Assembly: GCA_019422105.1 (NCBI GenBank)
Contig: JAHZDZ010000013.1
Coordinates: 1-64,000, forward strand
DNA length: 64,000 bases
From: Bacillota bacterium
Lineage (GTDB): Bacteria; Bacillota; Clostridia; Lachnospirales; Anaerotignaceae
Direction of reading: 5' to 3'
Below are positions 25,661-34,842 of the stretch, piece after piece. Under the pieces are notes generated by a model that was not told the DNA's origin, did no database searches, and saw only the letters and a program-made list of their open reading frames with translations. The stretch's first letter is position 1. Every line of letters begins with the position of its first letter. The position numbers and the translations under genes are program-made.

Positions 25661-26934
25661 TTTTGTTTTTATTGTCTTCAGTGCCAAAGCCTGCCTGGTT
25701 TTGTCAAGCCAGTATTGGAAAAGAAACAGACAATGCAGTATATGCCTGCGTCCTGTTTGGCTTTAAAAAGTAGGCCGTAAGCCTTTTATTTGTTTTGGCA
25801 ATTAAAAAGGATATATGTAGCTGTTATTACAGTTGCATACTTCAGATGAATCCTTTGCCATAGCTTTCGCTTTTTCGCAATAAAAAATAACCCACCAGCC
25901 TCTACACGACTAATGGGTTATTTTTCTGAACAACCTGGTTCCATTACCTCTATTATAATCACTCTTTCTAAAAATATTTTTTATTCAATTTCTGCCTTCA
26001 GCCTAATGTTCTTCTTATTGAAATACACGATTCACTGCGCTGAATTTAAAAGCGGTATCAGTTTTATAAACCTCTCCTGTTTCTCTTAAATAATACAACG
26101 CCTTACAAGAATTTGGTATTCATAAGCTGAAAACATTCTCCATTCAAATCTTTCATTATTTACCCTACGCAATCAAAATCCCAAAAAACTCGCATGTAAT
26201 TCTCACAACTTACTCGCTTTTCTATCTCAACATAGGTTGGATAATCATCTCACCGCTTTAAGCGATGGCCCGGCGTTTTGATTTTATCAAAACAAACTCT
26301 GAAGATTTGAATTTGTTTCAAAAAACATACCGTTACTTTCTTTACAATAAAGCTATGCTTTTTGATTTACTGCTAACCTGCTTAAGTTTTTCCAATTCAT
26401 TTTGTTCCTTACCAAATCGCATTACTTAAACAAATTGTTGGCTAATTACCTATCACATTGTTTTTTTAGCGGTAACCCCCTTTACGTCTAGAAATACCTG
26501 CATATTTCTAACACCATTTATATTAAAAGCAGTTTCATAACAAGAAAGCCAATCTTACTTTTTTATTGCTTTTACAATAAAACTTCCGACAAAGAAATCA
26601 GTGTTACACCGCGATTTTTACATTTGATACATTCATACCAAAGTCTTTCTACGTGATACTCCTTCTTCCTGCCTGTAAAATCTGTCAGTTGCTGTTTATT
26701 CTGTTCTATTTTTAAAGCTAACTTTACACAAAAACTTAAATTTTTCACAGAATATAATTTTTCACAATTCAGCAACTTTCAAATAATTTTACAAATTTTA
26801 CTGTAAGATTTTTTCTTGTTACGTTTTGCTTTTTGTAATTTCATTATATATATGTACCAACAAAAAGTCAATATGTTTTTTATAAATTAGATATAATTTT
26901 TTGATTAAACAAATTGTATTTAAAAAAATACAAT
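25661..26934. other. Gene-poor region between trkA and the uracil-DNA glycosylase gene
   Basis: No confident gene is seen in this stretch. A perfect 12-bp bidirectional terminator (25883-25894 with 25914-25925, AAAAATAACCCA type) lies near the left end. On the minus strand, 26572-26775 is open for 67 codons and encodes a CIKC motif following a TGRKKEYHVERLWYE segment; it lacks a clear ribosome site and could be a fragment of a decayed zinc-ribbon-type gene or chance. The rest is AT-rich with frequent stops in every frame I examined. Confidence 0.4.
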
Positions 26935-27501
26935 CTACAGTATTTCCTTTATTTTTTCCAAATCTTCATAATACGTGTCCTTCAGCCCCTGATTATAAAT
27001 GATAGCCGCCGGATGATACAATGGAAACAGAGTAAAACCATTGTAAGTATGTACCCTGCCGTGCATTTCCCCGATAGATGCCTGGGGAACTCCGCTGACC
27101 GCTCTCAGAGGCGTATTGCCTAGGGTCACAATTATTTCCGGCCGGATAAGCTTAAGTTCCTCCATTAAATACGGAGAAAAAAAAGCGATTTCTTTTTTAT
27201 TGGGAGTGCGGTTGACAGGTTTTCCTGTTTTGGGACTTAGGGTAACAGGTCTCAATTTAACGACATTGGTAATATAAATATCCCTTCTGTCGAGCCCCAC
27301 AACCTTTAAAAATTCATCCAGGTTCTTTCCGGCCTTTCCAACAAAAGGATGCCCCTGCTTTTCCTCGTCACCGCCGGGTGCTTCTCCCACCATACAAATA
27401 CGCGCATTCACAGCGCCCTCTCCAAAGACCAGCTTTTTTTCCTTATACTCTGACAGCTGTGCTGCTTCCGCCATTTTCAGGTTCAATTCTTCTATTGACA
27501 T
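26935..27501 (-). CDS. Uracil-DNA glycosylase, family 4-like, without Fe-S cysteines
   Basis: This 188-residue DNA repair protein matches the family-4/UdgA group. It has the motif VGEAPGGDEEKQGHPFVGKAG (first active-site motif), YITNVVKLRPVT, IIVTLGNTPLRAV and the C-terminal PLYHPAAIIYN motif. The family normally binds a [4Fe-4S] cluster through four cysteines, in CxxC near the N-terminus, VVKCRP and ACxPYL. Here the equivalents read QLSEYKEK, VVKLRP and FFSPYL, and the only cysteine in the protein is Cys36 outside these positions. The enzyme should therefore lack the cluster. It removes uracil from DNA if active; the loss could alter stability or specificity. Confidence 0.85.
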   Translation of the reverse strand: MSIEELNLKMAEAAQLSEYKEKKLVFGEGAVNARICMVGEAPGGDEEKQGHPFVGKAGKNLDEFLKVVGLDRRDIYITNVVKLRPVTLSPKTGKPVNRTPNKKEIAFFSPYLMEELKLIRPEIIVTLGNTPLRAVSGVPQASIGEMHGRVHTYNGFTLFPLYHPAAIIYNQGLKDTYYEDLEKIKEIL

Positions 27502-27516
27502 CGTATCCTCCTATAC

Positions 27517-27733
27517 TTATACACAATTGTGAACAACTCACTGCACAGTGTTCTGTTGACAGCCTTCCCTTTTAATCAGCATCGAATCTCAGCATTCCCC
27601 AGAATCAGACACAATATGTAGTTTTTTCTTACTAAATACTGTATCTGATTTCTTCTTTTGTTCCTCATAAAATACAGTCATCTATATCTTGTGTAAAACT
27701 TATCTACATTGTCCACAGGTAGTCTGTGGATAA
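27517..27733. promoter_or_regulatory. Cluster of DnaA boxes remote from oriC
   Basis: The gap between the glycosylase and metH genes contains TTATACACA (27517-27525), TTATCTACA (27700-27708) directly abutting TTGTCCACA (27709-27717), and TGTGGATAA (27725-27733), a perfect inverted box. The three right-hand boxes fit in 34 bp. They are just downstream of the metH stop codon. A DnaA-titrating, DnaA-reactivating or regulatory role is possible. Confidence 0.6.
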
Positions 27734-27739
27734 CTTATC

Positions 27740-30124
27740 TTATCCCAGCACCTTCTGTGCATAATGAACGGAAGCCATGGCGTCCTTTGCGTAAAAATCC
27801 GCTCCAATCATTTCAGCGTATTCCTCTGTCAGCACCGCTCCGCCTACCATGACCGTACAGGAAATACCGTTTTCCCGCAGCAGCCTTATTGTTGTCTCCA
27901 TACTTGTAACAGTTGTTGTCATAAGGGCACTCAGGCCAATCAGCCTGACATTCTGTGCCTTTGCCACCTCCACAATTTTTTCCGGCGGCACATCCTTTCC
28001 CAAATCCAACACTTCATAGCTGTAATTTTCCAACAGTACCTTCACAATATTTTTACCAATATCGTGAATATCCCCTTTCACCGTAGCCAATATAACCTTT
28101 CCTTTTTTTTCCTGCACTGCGCCGCTTTTTTCCAAACTGGATTTCAGCACATCAAAGGCCGCCTTGGCAGCCTCCGCACTCATTAAAAGCTGAGGGAGAA
28201 AAACCGTCTTTTTTTCAAACCCTTTTCCAACCTTATCAAGTGCCGGAATCATATCCTCGTTGATAATATCCAAAGGCGCTTTTTCCAGAAGCTTTTCCCC
28301 GGCGGCCTCCTGTGCCCTGTCCTTCAGCCCCTTTTCAATGGCCTCCAAAAGTGTGGCGTTCCCTTTATTTGCTGTATCCGCGCCTTTCGGCGCTTCCTGC
28401 GTCCCATAGGAAGCAATATATCCCTGGCATTGGCTGTCCATGCCAAACAGAGCCAAAAAAGAATGATAGGCGCGCATCATATCCTCCGCATTTGGATTAA
28501 TGATAGCGGCGCTGAGTCCGTTTTGCAGCGCCATTGTATAAAAGGATGCGTTTATAATGTTTCTCTGGGGAAGGCCAAAGGAAATATTGGATACACCTAA
28601 AATTGTCTTTCCCTTTAAATCCTCCTGTATCATTTTTAATGCTCTCAGTGTTTCTATCGCAGACATGGGATTGCTGCTGATTGTCATTGTCAGGGCGTCA
28701 ATGATGACATCCTTTTTATCAATACCGTATTCCGCCGCTGTACTGTATATTTTCCGCGCAATGAAGACTCTGTCCTCCGCCTTCTCCGGAATGCCGTTTT
28801 CGTCGAGGGTCAGGCCAACCACTACGCCGCCGTATTTTTTGATGAGCGGAAATACAGCCTCCATAACCTCTCGCTTACCATTGACCGAATTTACCAGAGC
28901 CTTTCCGTTATAGATACGAAGGGCCTTTTCCATGGCCTCAATACTTGAGGTGTCAATCTGCAAGGGCAAATCAATAACGCTCTGCAGCTCCTTGACAGTC
29001 TCCGCCATCATTTCGGTCTCATCAATTTCCGGCAGCCCTACATTGACGTCCAGCACATGAGCGCCCTTTTCCTGCTGCGCCAAAGCCTCTTGGAGAATAT
29101 AGCCAAAGTTTTTCTCACGAAGAGCCTGCTTGAATTTTGATTTTCCCGTAGGATTTATTCTCTCGCCAATAATGACAGGTTTTCTTCCGATTTCAACCGC
29201 TCTGGCATAGGAGGAAACCAACGTTCTGTCCTTTTTTTCGATTGCTTTTGGCATAAGACCGTTGCAGGCATCGCAGAGAGCCTTTATATGGGCAGGTGTC
29301 GTACCGCAGCACCCTCCCACAATCCAGGCGCCCTCCTGCGCCATCTCCTTCATAATACCGGCAAAGAAAGCGGGCTCAATATCAAATACAGTTTTTCCGC
29401 CAACGCTTCTTGGAAGACCTGCATTGGGATTCACGATAACCGGAATGGAGGCATATCTCATGATTTCTTCAAATACAGGCTTCATCTGAACAGGTCCCAG
29501 GCCACAATTTACGCCAAGGGCATCCACACCGAGTCCCTCCATTAACGCTACCGCCGAGGGCACATCCCCTCCCGTCAAAAGGGAGCCCTCCTCGTCAAAT
29601 ATCATAGTAGCAAAGACCGGCAGATTGGATCTTTCCTTTGCCGCCAGCACAGCCGCCTTCATTTCATAGGTGTCGCTCATTGTCTCTATCAATATCAGGT
29701 CGACGCCCGCTCTGACGCCTGCGTCGACGGCCTCGCCAAAAAGGCTGTAGGCCTCCTCAAACTCCAAATCTCCCAGAGGCTTTAACAATTTCCCTGTGGG
29801 CCCCAAATCCAGAGCAACATATTTCCCGGTAAATTCTTCCGCCGCTGTTCTGGCATTTTTTACCGCTGCACCGATAACCTCCTCTACAGTATAACGGCCT
29901 TCCTTACCGTCAAACTTTAAGCTGTTGGCACCAAAGGTGTTGGTTTTTACAATATCGCAGCCAGCCGCAAAATAATCCCTGTGAAGCGATATAATCTCAC
30001 TGCTTTTCTCTATATTCCATTTTTCCGGCAGCTCCCCCGGGCCAAGGCCCTTTGCCTGGAGCAGTGTTCCTGTTCCGCCGTCAAAAAAAACGATCCTTTT
30101 TCCCAAAATATCCAATATACTCAA
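27740..30124 (-). CDS. metH: Cobalamin-dependent methionine synthase lacking the activation domain
   Basis: This 794-residue enzyme transfers a methyl group from methyl-tetrahydrofolate through cobalamin to homocysteine. The homocysteine domain (about 1-285) has zinc-binding Cys in GVNCGLGP and the GGCCGTTP pair. The pterin-binding domain (about 310-570) contains GERINPTG and ANVNLP-type LDVNVGLPEID. A helical cap (about 590-680) precedes the cobalamin domain with DIHDIGKNIV and the axial His. The C-terminal SAM-dependent reactivation domain is missing; a separate 217-residue protein encoded just upstream supplies it, overlapping by 4 nt. This split arrangement is known in Thermotoga and many Clostridia. 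Confidence 0.93.
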   Translation of the reverse strand: MSILDILGKRIVFFDGGTGTLLQAKGLGPGELPEKWNIEKSSEIISLHRDYFAAGCDIVKTNTFGANSLKFDGKEGRYTVEEVIGAAVKNARTAAEEFTGKYVALDLGPTGKLLKPLGDLEFEEAYSLFGEAVDAGVRAGVDLILIETMSDTYEMKAAVLAAKERSNLPVFATMIFDEEGSLLTGGDVPSAVALMEGLGVDALGVNCGLGPVQMKPVFEEIMRYASIPVIVNPNAGLPRSVGGKTVFDIEPAFFAGIMKEMAQEGAWIVGGCCGTTPAHIKALCDACNGLMPKAIEKKDRTLVSSYARAVEIGRKPVIIGERINPTGKSKFKQALREKNFGYILQEALAQQEKGAHVLDVNVGLPEIDETEMMAETVKELQSVIDLPLQIDTSSIEAMEKALRIYNGKALVNSVNGKREVMEAVFPLIKKYGGVVVGLTLDENGIPEKAEDRVFIARKIYSTAAEYGIDKKDVIIDALTMTISSNPMSAIETLRALKMIQEDLKGKTILGVSNISFGLPQRNIINASFYTMALQNGLSAAIINPNAEDMMRAYHSFLALFGMDSQCQGYIASYGTQEAPKGADTANKGNATLLEAIEKGLKDRAQEAAGEKLLEKAPLDIINEDMIPALDKVGKGFEKKTVFLPQLLMSAEAAKAAFDVLKSSLEKSGAVQEKKGKVILATVKGDIHDIGKNIVKVLLENYSYEVLDLGKDVPPEKIVEVAKAQNVRLIGLSALMTTTVTSMETTIRLLRENGISCTVMVGGAVLTEEYAEMIGADFYAKDAMASVHYAQKVLG

Positions 30125-30774
30125 TTACTTTCATCCCTTCTGAACTGGCAGTCTTTTTTCCCACAGCACTCACAGCCCTTTTTATGGCAATTCTCTCTTT
30201 GAGAACTAAGCCCTATGACGGCTGTCACCGATTTGGAGGGCATAAGCATCATGCTTTCCGTCACCGTTAATCCGATTTCCCTGTGACTTACCAGCAGGGA
30301 CGCAATGTCCTTCTGATGCTCTATAGAAAAATCCCCATAGCCGGGACTAAAGCGCGGCCTGAGATAATAGCCTTCTGCCAGCATCTTTTCTTCTATCGCC
30401 TGTTGGTAGCTGTCACAATATTCCTCTATCATGGCTGCGGCAGCGGCCTGCAAAATAACTGCTCTGGAAAGCTTTGTCTTGGAATAACGGTTAATCAGCA
30501 TATCCACTCCCACACCAAGGGTTGCGGCAAATACTGCAATACCGTCACAACCGGACAGGTTTTTAGAAAGGCTTCGGCTGTCCACCATCATATTGGCAAA
30601 GCTCAGCCGTCCGTCCCCTTCCCATTCCAGAGGGTAGGCCCTGTATATACCCTTTGGCTTTGCTGCCTCCCTCAGCTCATGGATACATTCCTCCGTAAGC
30701 GCTAAAATATTATCATCCGGCTTTTTTACACCATACCCCAAATAGCGGTATACTTCCTTTCTGTCTATCTCCAT
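30121..30774 (-). CDS. Methionine synthase reactivation-domain protein
   Basis: This 217-residue protein corresponds to the C-terminal AdoMet-binding activation domain of MetH. It contains the RPRFSPGYGDFSIEHQ segment, equivalent to the RxxPGYG AdoMet loop, and LMPSKSVTAVIGLS near the C-terminus. It reductively remethylates cobalamin that has become inactive. The start lies 2 nt after the metF stop, and the stop overlaps the metH start by 4 nt, so the three are co-translated. The last residues (CHKKGCECCGKKDCQFRRDE) contain a cluster of four cysteines that is not part of the standard fold. Confidence 0.88.
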   Translation of the reverse strand: MEIDRKEVYRYLGYGVKKPDDNILALTEECIHELREAAKPKGIYRAYPLEWEGDGRLSFANMMVDSRSLSKNLSGCDGIAVFAATLGVGVDMLINRYSKTKLSRAVILQAAAAAMIEEYCDSYQQAIEEKMLAEGYYLRPRFSPGYGDFSIEHQKDIASLLVSHREIGLTVTESMMLMPSKSVTAVIGLSSQRENCHKKGCECCGKKDCQFRRDESN

Positions 30775-30776
30775 AC

Positions 30777-31646
30777 TCAGCCTCTCAATATTTCCGACAG
30801 ATTTATCATAATGCTCTGTGCTACTTCCGGCTTATTCATGGAATAAATGTGGACTGCCTTTATTCCGTTTGCAAGAAGATCAATAATCTGTTCCGTGGCA
30901 TAGGCGATACCCGCCTGCTTCATGGCAGCGCTGTTATCTCCAAACCGGTCCACAATGGCTTTAAAGCGCTGGGGAAGATATGTGCCGGACAAGTCACATA
31001 TCCTCTTGATCTGCTTTGAATTTGTCACAGGCATAATACCTGCAATAACAGGTACTGTAATTCCTTTTTCCCTTATACGGTACAGAAAATTGTAGAGGAT
31101 ATTATTGTCAAAAAACATCTGCGTTGTCAGAAAGTCACAGCCCGCGTCAACCTTCCTTTTCAAATTCAGTATATCCTCTTCCTTGTGCTCGCACTCCACA
31201 TGCCCCTCCGGATAGCAGGCAGCGCCGATACAAAAATCGCCGCTTTTTTTGATTTCCTCTACCAGCTCCGACGCATAACGGTAATGATTCGGCAAGGGAA
31301 AGGCCGTGTCAGACGGAATATCCCCCCTCAAGGCCAAAATATTTTCAATATGGTTTTCTTTTATCTTTTGTATCATGGACTGTACTTCCTCCTTCGTGGA
31401 GGAAACACAGCTCAGATGTGCCAGAGCTGTTACCTGAAGCTCATTTTGAATATGGGAAGCTATCTTTACCGTATTGCTGCTTGTCCCGCCCCCAGCTCCG
31501 TATGTAACGCTGATAAAGTCCGGCGCCAGCTTTGCCATGGCATCCGTAGCATTTTCAACTGACTCAAAGCTATCATTTCCCTTGGGAGGGAAAACTTCAA
31601 AGGAAACCGTTACTTTTTTATGGTTCAAGGCATCTATTATTTTCAT
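30777..31646 (-). CDS. metF: Methylenetetrahydrofolate reductase
   Basis: This 289-residue TIM-barrel flavoenzyme reduces 5,10-methylene- to 5-methyl-tetrahydrofolate, the methyl donor used by the MetH encoded downstream. The FAD/folate motifs SFEVFPPKG, FISVTYGAGG, LALRGDIP, CDFLTTQMFFDN and PVIAGIMPV are all present in the usual order. It is the first gene of the metF-activation-metH operon. An extended -10 element (TTTGCTATAAT, plus ATTATA at 31692-31697) lies about 45 nt upstream. No S-box or other methionine riboswitch was recognised. Confidence 0.95.
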   Translation of the reverse strand: MKIIDALNHKKVTVSFEVFPPKGNDSFESVENATDAMAKLAPDFISVTYGAGGGTSSNTVKIASHIQNELQVTALAHLSCVSSTKEEVQSMIQKIKENHIENILALRGDIPSDTAFPLPNHYRYASELVEEIKKSGDFCIGAACYPEGHVECEHKEEDILNLKRKVDAGCDFLTTQMFFDNNILYNFLYRIREKGITVPVIAGIMPVTNSKQIKRICDLSGTYLPQRFKAIVDRFGDNSAAMKQAGIAYATEQIIDLLANGIKAVHIYSMNKPEVAQSIMINLSEILRG

Positions 31647-32208
31647 ATTATCATAACCCTTCTCAGTCTGAATTCTATTTCTTAACTGTATATTATAGCA
31701 AATGCATAGGAAAAAGAAAACCTTTTACATCCCGCATGAAAAAATAACTGCTGTGTGGTTATATTTACGGATTGAAACGGGCTATGACAACCTATTTTTA
31801 TTTTTTAATGCCGAAGCGATAGAACTGCAGCGCAGATTTTCAGTTTAAAACTTAAACTGATGCATTTTCCCTCTAAGGGCAAATATTGTCCCACAAGCTT
31901 TCACCGTCAAGTCAATTTTTTATGTTAATTTTCATATCATGCTGTCAATTTTTTATTTTTTATCTTTATTGTACAGAAATAGAAACATATATTAGCTGAT
32001 TTTTAATTCCCTACAGCGATTCTATCGTCTATATTGCATAATAATAGCTTCATATTTTCAGAACAGTTATACATTCTCAAAATGAGATAAACAATTTCAC
32101 TTTCTTTATCAATTTTAAAAAAAAGTAATTTTTTACTTGAGTTCTGTATGCAATGCACTTATACTGTCAACGGAGATAAAAATTATATGTATATTGGGGG
32201 AAATTGAA
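31647..32208. other. Divergent intergenic region, metF to AEC transporter 1
   Basis: This region holds the metF extended -10 (31692-31697) and a decayed half-copy of the dispersed repeat (31744-31773: ATAAC/GTTAT stem with TGTGTGG loop, then TTTACGGATTG, right arm lost). The AEC1 promoter lies at 32137-32165. The rest is AT-rich without a gene. Confidence 0.6.
32123..32165 (+). promoter_or_regulatory. Promoter and inverted repeat upstream of AEC transporter 1
   Basis: TTGAGT (32137-32142), 17 bp, TATACT (32160-32165). The inverted repeat AAGTAA...TTACTT (32123-32138) overlaps the -35 and is a candidate operator. The leader is about 37 nt. Confidence 0.6.
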
Positions 32209-33132
32209 ATGGGAGTAAGCGAAATTTTAAAATCTTTGGCCATGATTTTTATATTAATTATACCGGGATATATTTTTAAAAAACAGGGTTTGGTGGACGA
32301 AAGGCAGACAAAGGGCCTCTCCTCTATTATCACAAAACTAACTCTGCCCGCTTTGGTCATTGACGCCATGCAGATTGAATACAGCAAGGAAGTATTCGAC
32401 AGCAGTATTTATATTTTATTTATTGTTCTGGGCATATTTGCAGTAGCTTTTTTGATAAGCTTTTTCTTTGTGAAAATACTTCACATTAAAAGGGCACAGG
32501 CCGGCCTTTTCGCTTTCATGCTGGTTTTTGCCAACACAGGCTTTATTGGCATACCGGTCATTGACGCCTTATTTGGAAAGGAAGCTATTTTTTACGCCTC
32601 TATCATTGAAATGGTAAACGACGTTCTTCTCTTTACTGTAGGAATTGCCATTGTACAGTTCTCCGCAGGAGAAAAGACAAAAATAGAATGGAAGGAATTT
32701 TTGAGTCCCGGCATTGTAAGCATCATTGCTGGCTACGCCATGTTTCTTCTCAACATCCGCCTGCCGGAATTTCTGGGCAATTCAGTCAGTATACTCGGAT
32801 CGGCTACAACACCGCTTTCCATGTTTATTATCGGCAGTCAGCTGGGGGACATTCAGATAAAGGAGCTGTTCGGCGACATCAAAATTTATGTGCTTTCCGC
32901 AGCTAAATTGATTATACTGCCTGTCCTTGTTTACTTTATCATCCGCAATCTGCTTCATGACACATCTCTCATGGGCAATGTATTGATTTTATCCTTCGCC
33001 ATGCCGGCGGCGGTTTGTACCTCCATCTTCGCCGAGGAATATAACGGCGATGTAAAATTCGCGACCAAAGGAATACTTTTATCTACTGTCTTATGTATGA
33101 TTACCATTCCCGCCTTTGCGATTATGCTTTAA
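32209..33132 (+). CDS. AEC family transporter (copy 1)
   Basis: This 307-residue membrane protein belongs to the auxin efflux carrier/malonate-transporter (AEC) family, with about ten hydrophobic segments. Visible motifs include PGYIFKKQGLVDE near the N-terminus, the NTGFIGIPV substrate-site motif and GSATTPLSMFIIGSQLGDIQI. I chose the ATG at 32209 because ATTGGGGGAAATT precedes it; an upstream in-frame ATG at 32137 lies inside the -35 box and is unlikely. A close paralogue lies 410 bp downstream. Family members move malate, lactate or auxin-like anions; the substrate here is unknown. Confidence 0.88.
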   Translation: MGVSEILKSLAMIFILIIPGYIFKKQGLVDERQTKGLSSIITKLTLPALVIDAMQIEYSKEVFDSSIYILFIVLGIFAVAFLISFFFVKILHIKRAQAGLFAFMLVFANTGFIGIPVIDALFGKEAIFYASIIEMVNDVLLFTVGIAIVQFSAGEKTKIEWKEFLSPGIVSIIAGYAMFLLNIRLPEFLGNSVSILGSATTPLSMFIIGSQLGDIQIKELFGDIKIYVLSAAKLIILPVLVYFIIRNLLHDTSLMGNVLILSFAMPAAVCTSIFAEEYNGDVKFATKGILLSTVLCMITIPAFAIML

Positions 33133-33542
33133 AAAGGAAGCAGACTGTTTTGCAGTACCTTATTTTCATAACGAATTCAGAAAAGAATAACCGTAAATTT
33201 ATACAGCAGCAAAATCTGTCTTGTAACAGCTTTTGCCGCTGTCTTTGTTTTGTTTTAGGGCATCTTATTAAAACAGTATTGCCATGACATAATGCAAAAC
33301 TGCGTTTTTTGGTTCAATCATTACAAGCTGTTTAAATACAGCAAAAAATTTGAAAAAAAAGACAATTTGGTATTGCCTTGCGCAAGCAATATGCGATATA
33401 CTGGATATGATTTATGTGGAAATTTGGGGTTCCACACAGTATTGTCAGCACACAATAAAACATAAAAATATTTTGGCCTTTTCTTTCTGGCCTCTATTGC
33501 CGTCTGTCATTTAGCAACAATTTTAAGGGGAGATATATTACT
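33133..33542 (+). promoter_or_regulatory. Region between the two AEC genes, with a promoter for copy 2
   Basis: TTGCCT (33373-33378), 18 bp, TATACT (33397-33402) is a plausible promoter. Its spacer starts with the interrupted palindrome ATTGCCTTGCGCAAGCAAT (33372-33390), a candidate operator. The rest of the 410-bp gap shows no gene. Confidence 0.5.
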
Positions 33543-34469
33543 ATGGGCATCAGCGAAATTCTGCACTCATTAATTATGGTTTTTATTTTAATTGTACCAG
33601 GCTATATATTCAAACGGCTCAGATTAATCAATGAGGAGCAGACAAGAGGTTTATCCTCCATGATCTCCCGTTTCATGCTGCCGGCTCTTATTATAGATGC
33701 GATGCAGATAGAATTTACACCCGAGGTTTTTCAATCAAGCCTTGTCATAGCCGTTATTATGGTTTTTGTGTTTATTGTTTCGCTGTTACTCAGCTTCTTT
33801 TTCATTAAAACATTTAAAATCAGAAAATCTCATGCCGGATTGTTCGCGTTTCTGGTCACCTTTCCCAACACAGGGTTTGTCGCCATGCCTGTCATCAACG
33901 CCCTTTTTGGCAAGGAAGCTGTTTTTTACTGCTCCATCGCCGAAATGATAAATGATATTTTTATCTTTACCATAGGCGCATGGCTGATTCAATCCTCAAC
34001 AGGCGTCAAAGCAAAATTCAACATAAAACAGTTTTTCAGTCCTGCTATTGTCAGCATATTAATCGGCTATGTTCTTTTCATAACAAACACCAGGCTGCCT
34101 GCTCTCTTGGGAGGACCAATCAGTATGGTCGGTTCCGCCACAACCGTAATCTCTATGTTTTTTATCGGCAGCCAGCTGGGCGATATTCACCTGAAGGAGC
34201 TCTTTAATGAAATGTCGCTCTATCTGTTTTTACTGCTGAAGCTGATACTGGTTCCGTTTTTGGTGCTTCTGGTTTTCAAGCGGGTGCTGCACAATATATC
34301 CATGCTCAGCTCGACACTGGTTATTATTTTTGGCATGCCTACTACAGTCTGTGTATCAATTCTGACAGAGGATTACAGCGGAGACACAAAGTACTCCACA
34401 AAGGGTGTGTTATTATCGACCATTTTCTGCATACTCTCCATACCAATATTTGCGATACTGCTTCAATAA
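33543..34469 (+). CDS. AEC family transporter (copy 2)
   Basis: This 308-residue paralogue of the upstream gene keeps the same motifs: PGYIFKRLRLINEEQTRG, FPNTGFVAMPVINALFGKEA and GSATTVISMFFIGSQLGDIHL. The two proteins are clearly homologous along their length, so this is a local duplication, but the separate promoters imply distinct regulation. AGGGGAG lies 10 nt before the ATG. The substrate is not evident. It lies upstream of proC, separated by 373 bp that include a strong terminator. Confidence 0.88.
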   Translation: MGISEILHSLIMVFILIVPGYIFKRLRLINEEQTRGLSSMISRFMLPALIIDAMQIEFTPEVFQSSLVIAVIMVFVFIVSLLLSFFFIKTFKIRKSHAGLFAFLVTFPNTGFVAMPVINALFGKEAVFYCSIAEMINDIFIFTIGAWLIQSSTGVKAKFNIKQFFSPAIVSILIGYVLFITNTRLPALLGGPISMVGSATTVISMFFIGSQLGDIHLKELFNEMSLYLFLLLKLILVPFLVLLVFKRVLHNISMLSSTLVIIFGMPTTVCVSILTEDYSGDTKYSTKGVLLSTIFCILSIPIFAILLQ

Positions 34470-34842
34470 AAAAAACCGGGCTTAGCCCAAGCTTGCCCGT
34501 TGCTTGAAAAAATAAAAAAACGAGAGCTTGATATTCCTTAAAGGCTTAAGCATAGCTTGTTTCATTTTTTATTGCTCACATATTTAAAATATTTATAAAG
34601 TTTCAATCAAGCATTTTTAAAGGCTTGCGGGTGTGGACAGCGCCCACAGTTTTAACTTTTCACAAACAGTCCCATGTTTATATGGGGCTGTTTGTTGTAT
34701 TTTATACTTTACAGCGTTATAATAAAGCAAAAGCTTTTGCCTAAATCTCAAACCGTTTTTTTATAATAATGGGTGTGGGCAAAACCCCTCCCTTCCATTT
34801 TATATTCAGCTCGGAGCGAAAGCGAAAAAAGGAGTGAAAACA
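34470..34842 (+). other. Region between AEC transporter 2 and proC
   Basis: No gene is seen. The gap contains a GCTTGCGGGTGTGGACAG sequence (34623-34640) similar to one at 18392, the strong AEC2 terminator (34662-34695), and a GGGTGTGGGCAAAACCC hairpin (34771-34787). AAAAAAGGAG before the proC start is its ribosome site. A U-run on the minus strand next to CCGGGC (34475-34494) would also give a terminator in the opposite direction. Confidence 0.6.
34662..34702 (+). terminator. Terminator of AEC transporter 2
   Basis: ACAAACAGTCCCAT (34662-34675) pairs with ATGGGGCTGTTTGT (34682-34695) over 14 bp with one G-U, followed by a T-rich tract. Confidence 0.75.

Noticed and set aside
26572..26775. 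Minus-strand 67-codon frame with a CIKC motif
   Set aside because: It lacks a good ribosome site and similarity that I can name; only a possible decayed fragment, so it is mentioned inside the gene-poor region and not called as a gene.
31647..31740. S-box or other methionine riboswitch before metF
   Set aside because: The leader is short and lacks the conserved S-box core; only an extended -10 was seen.
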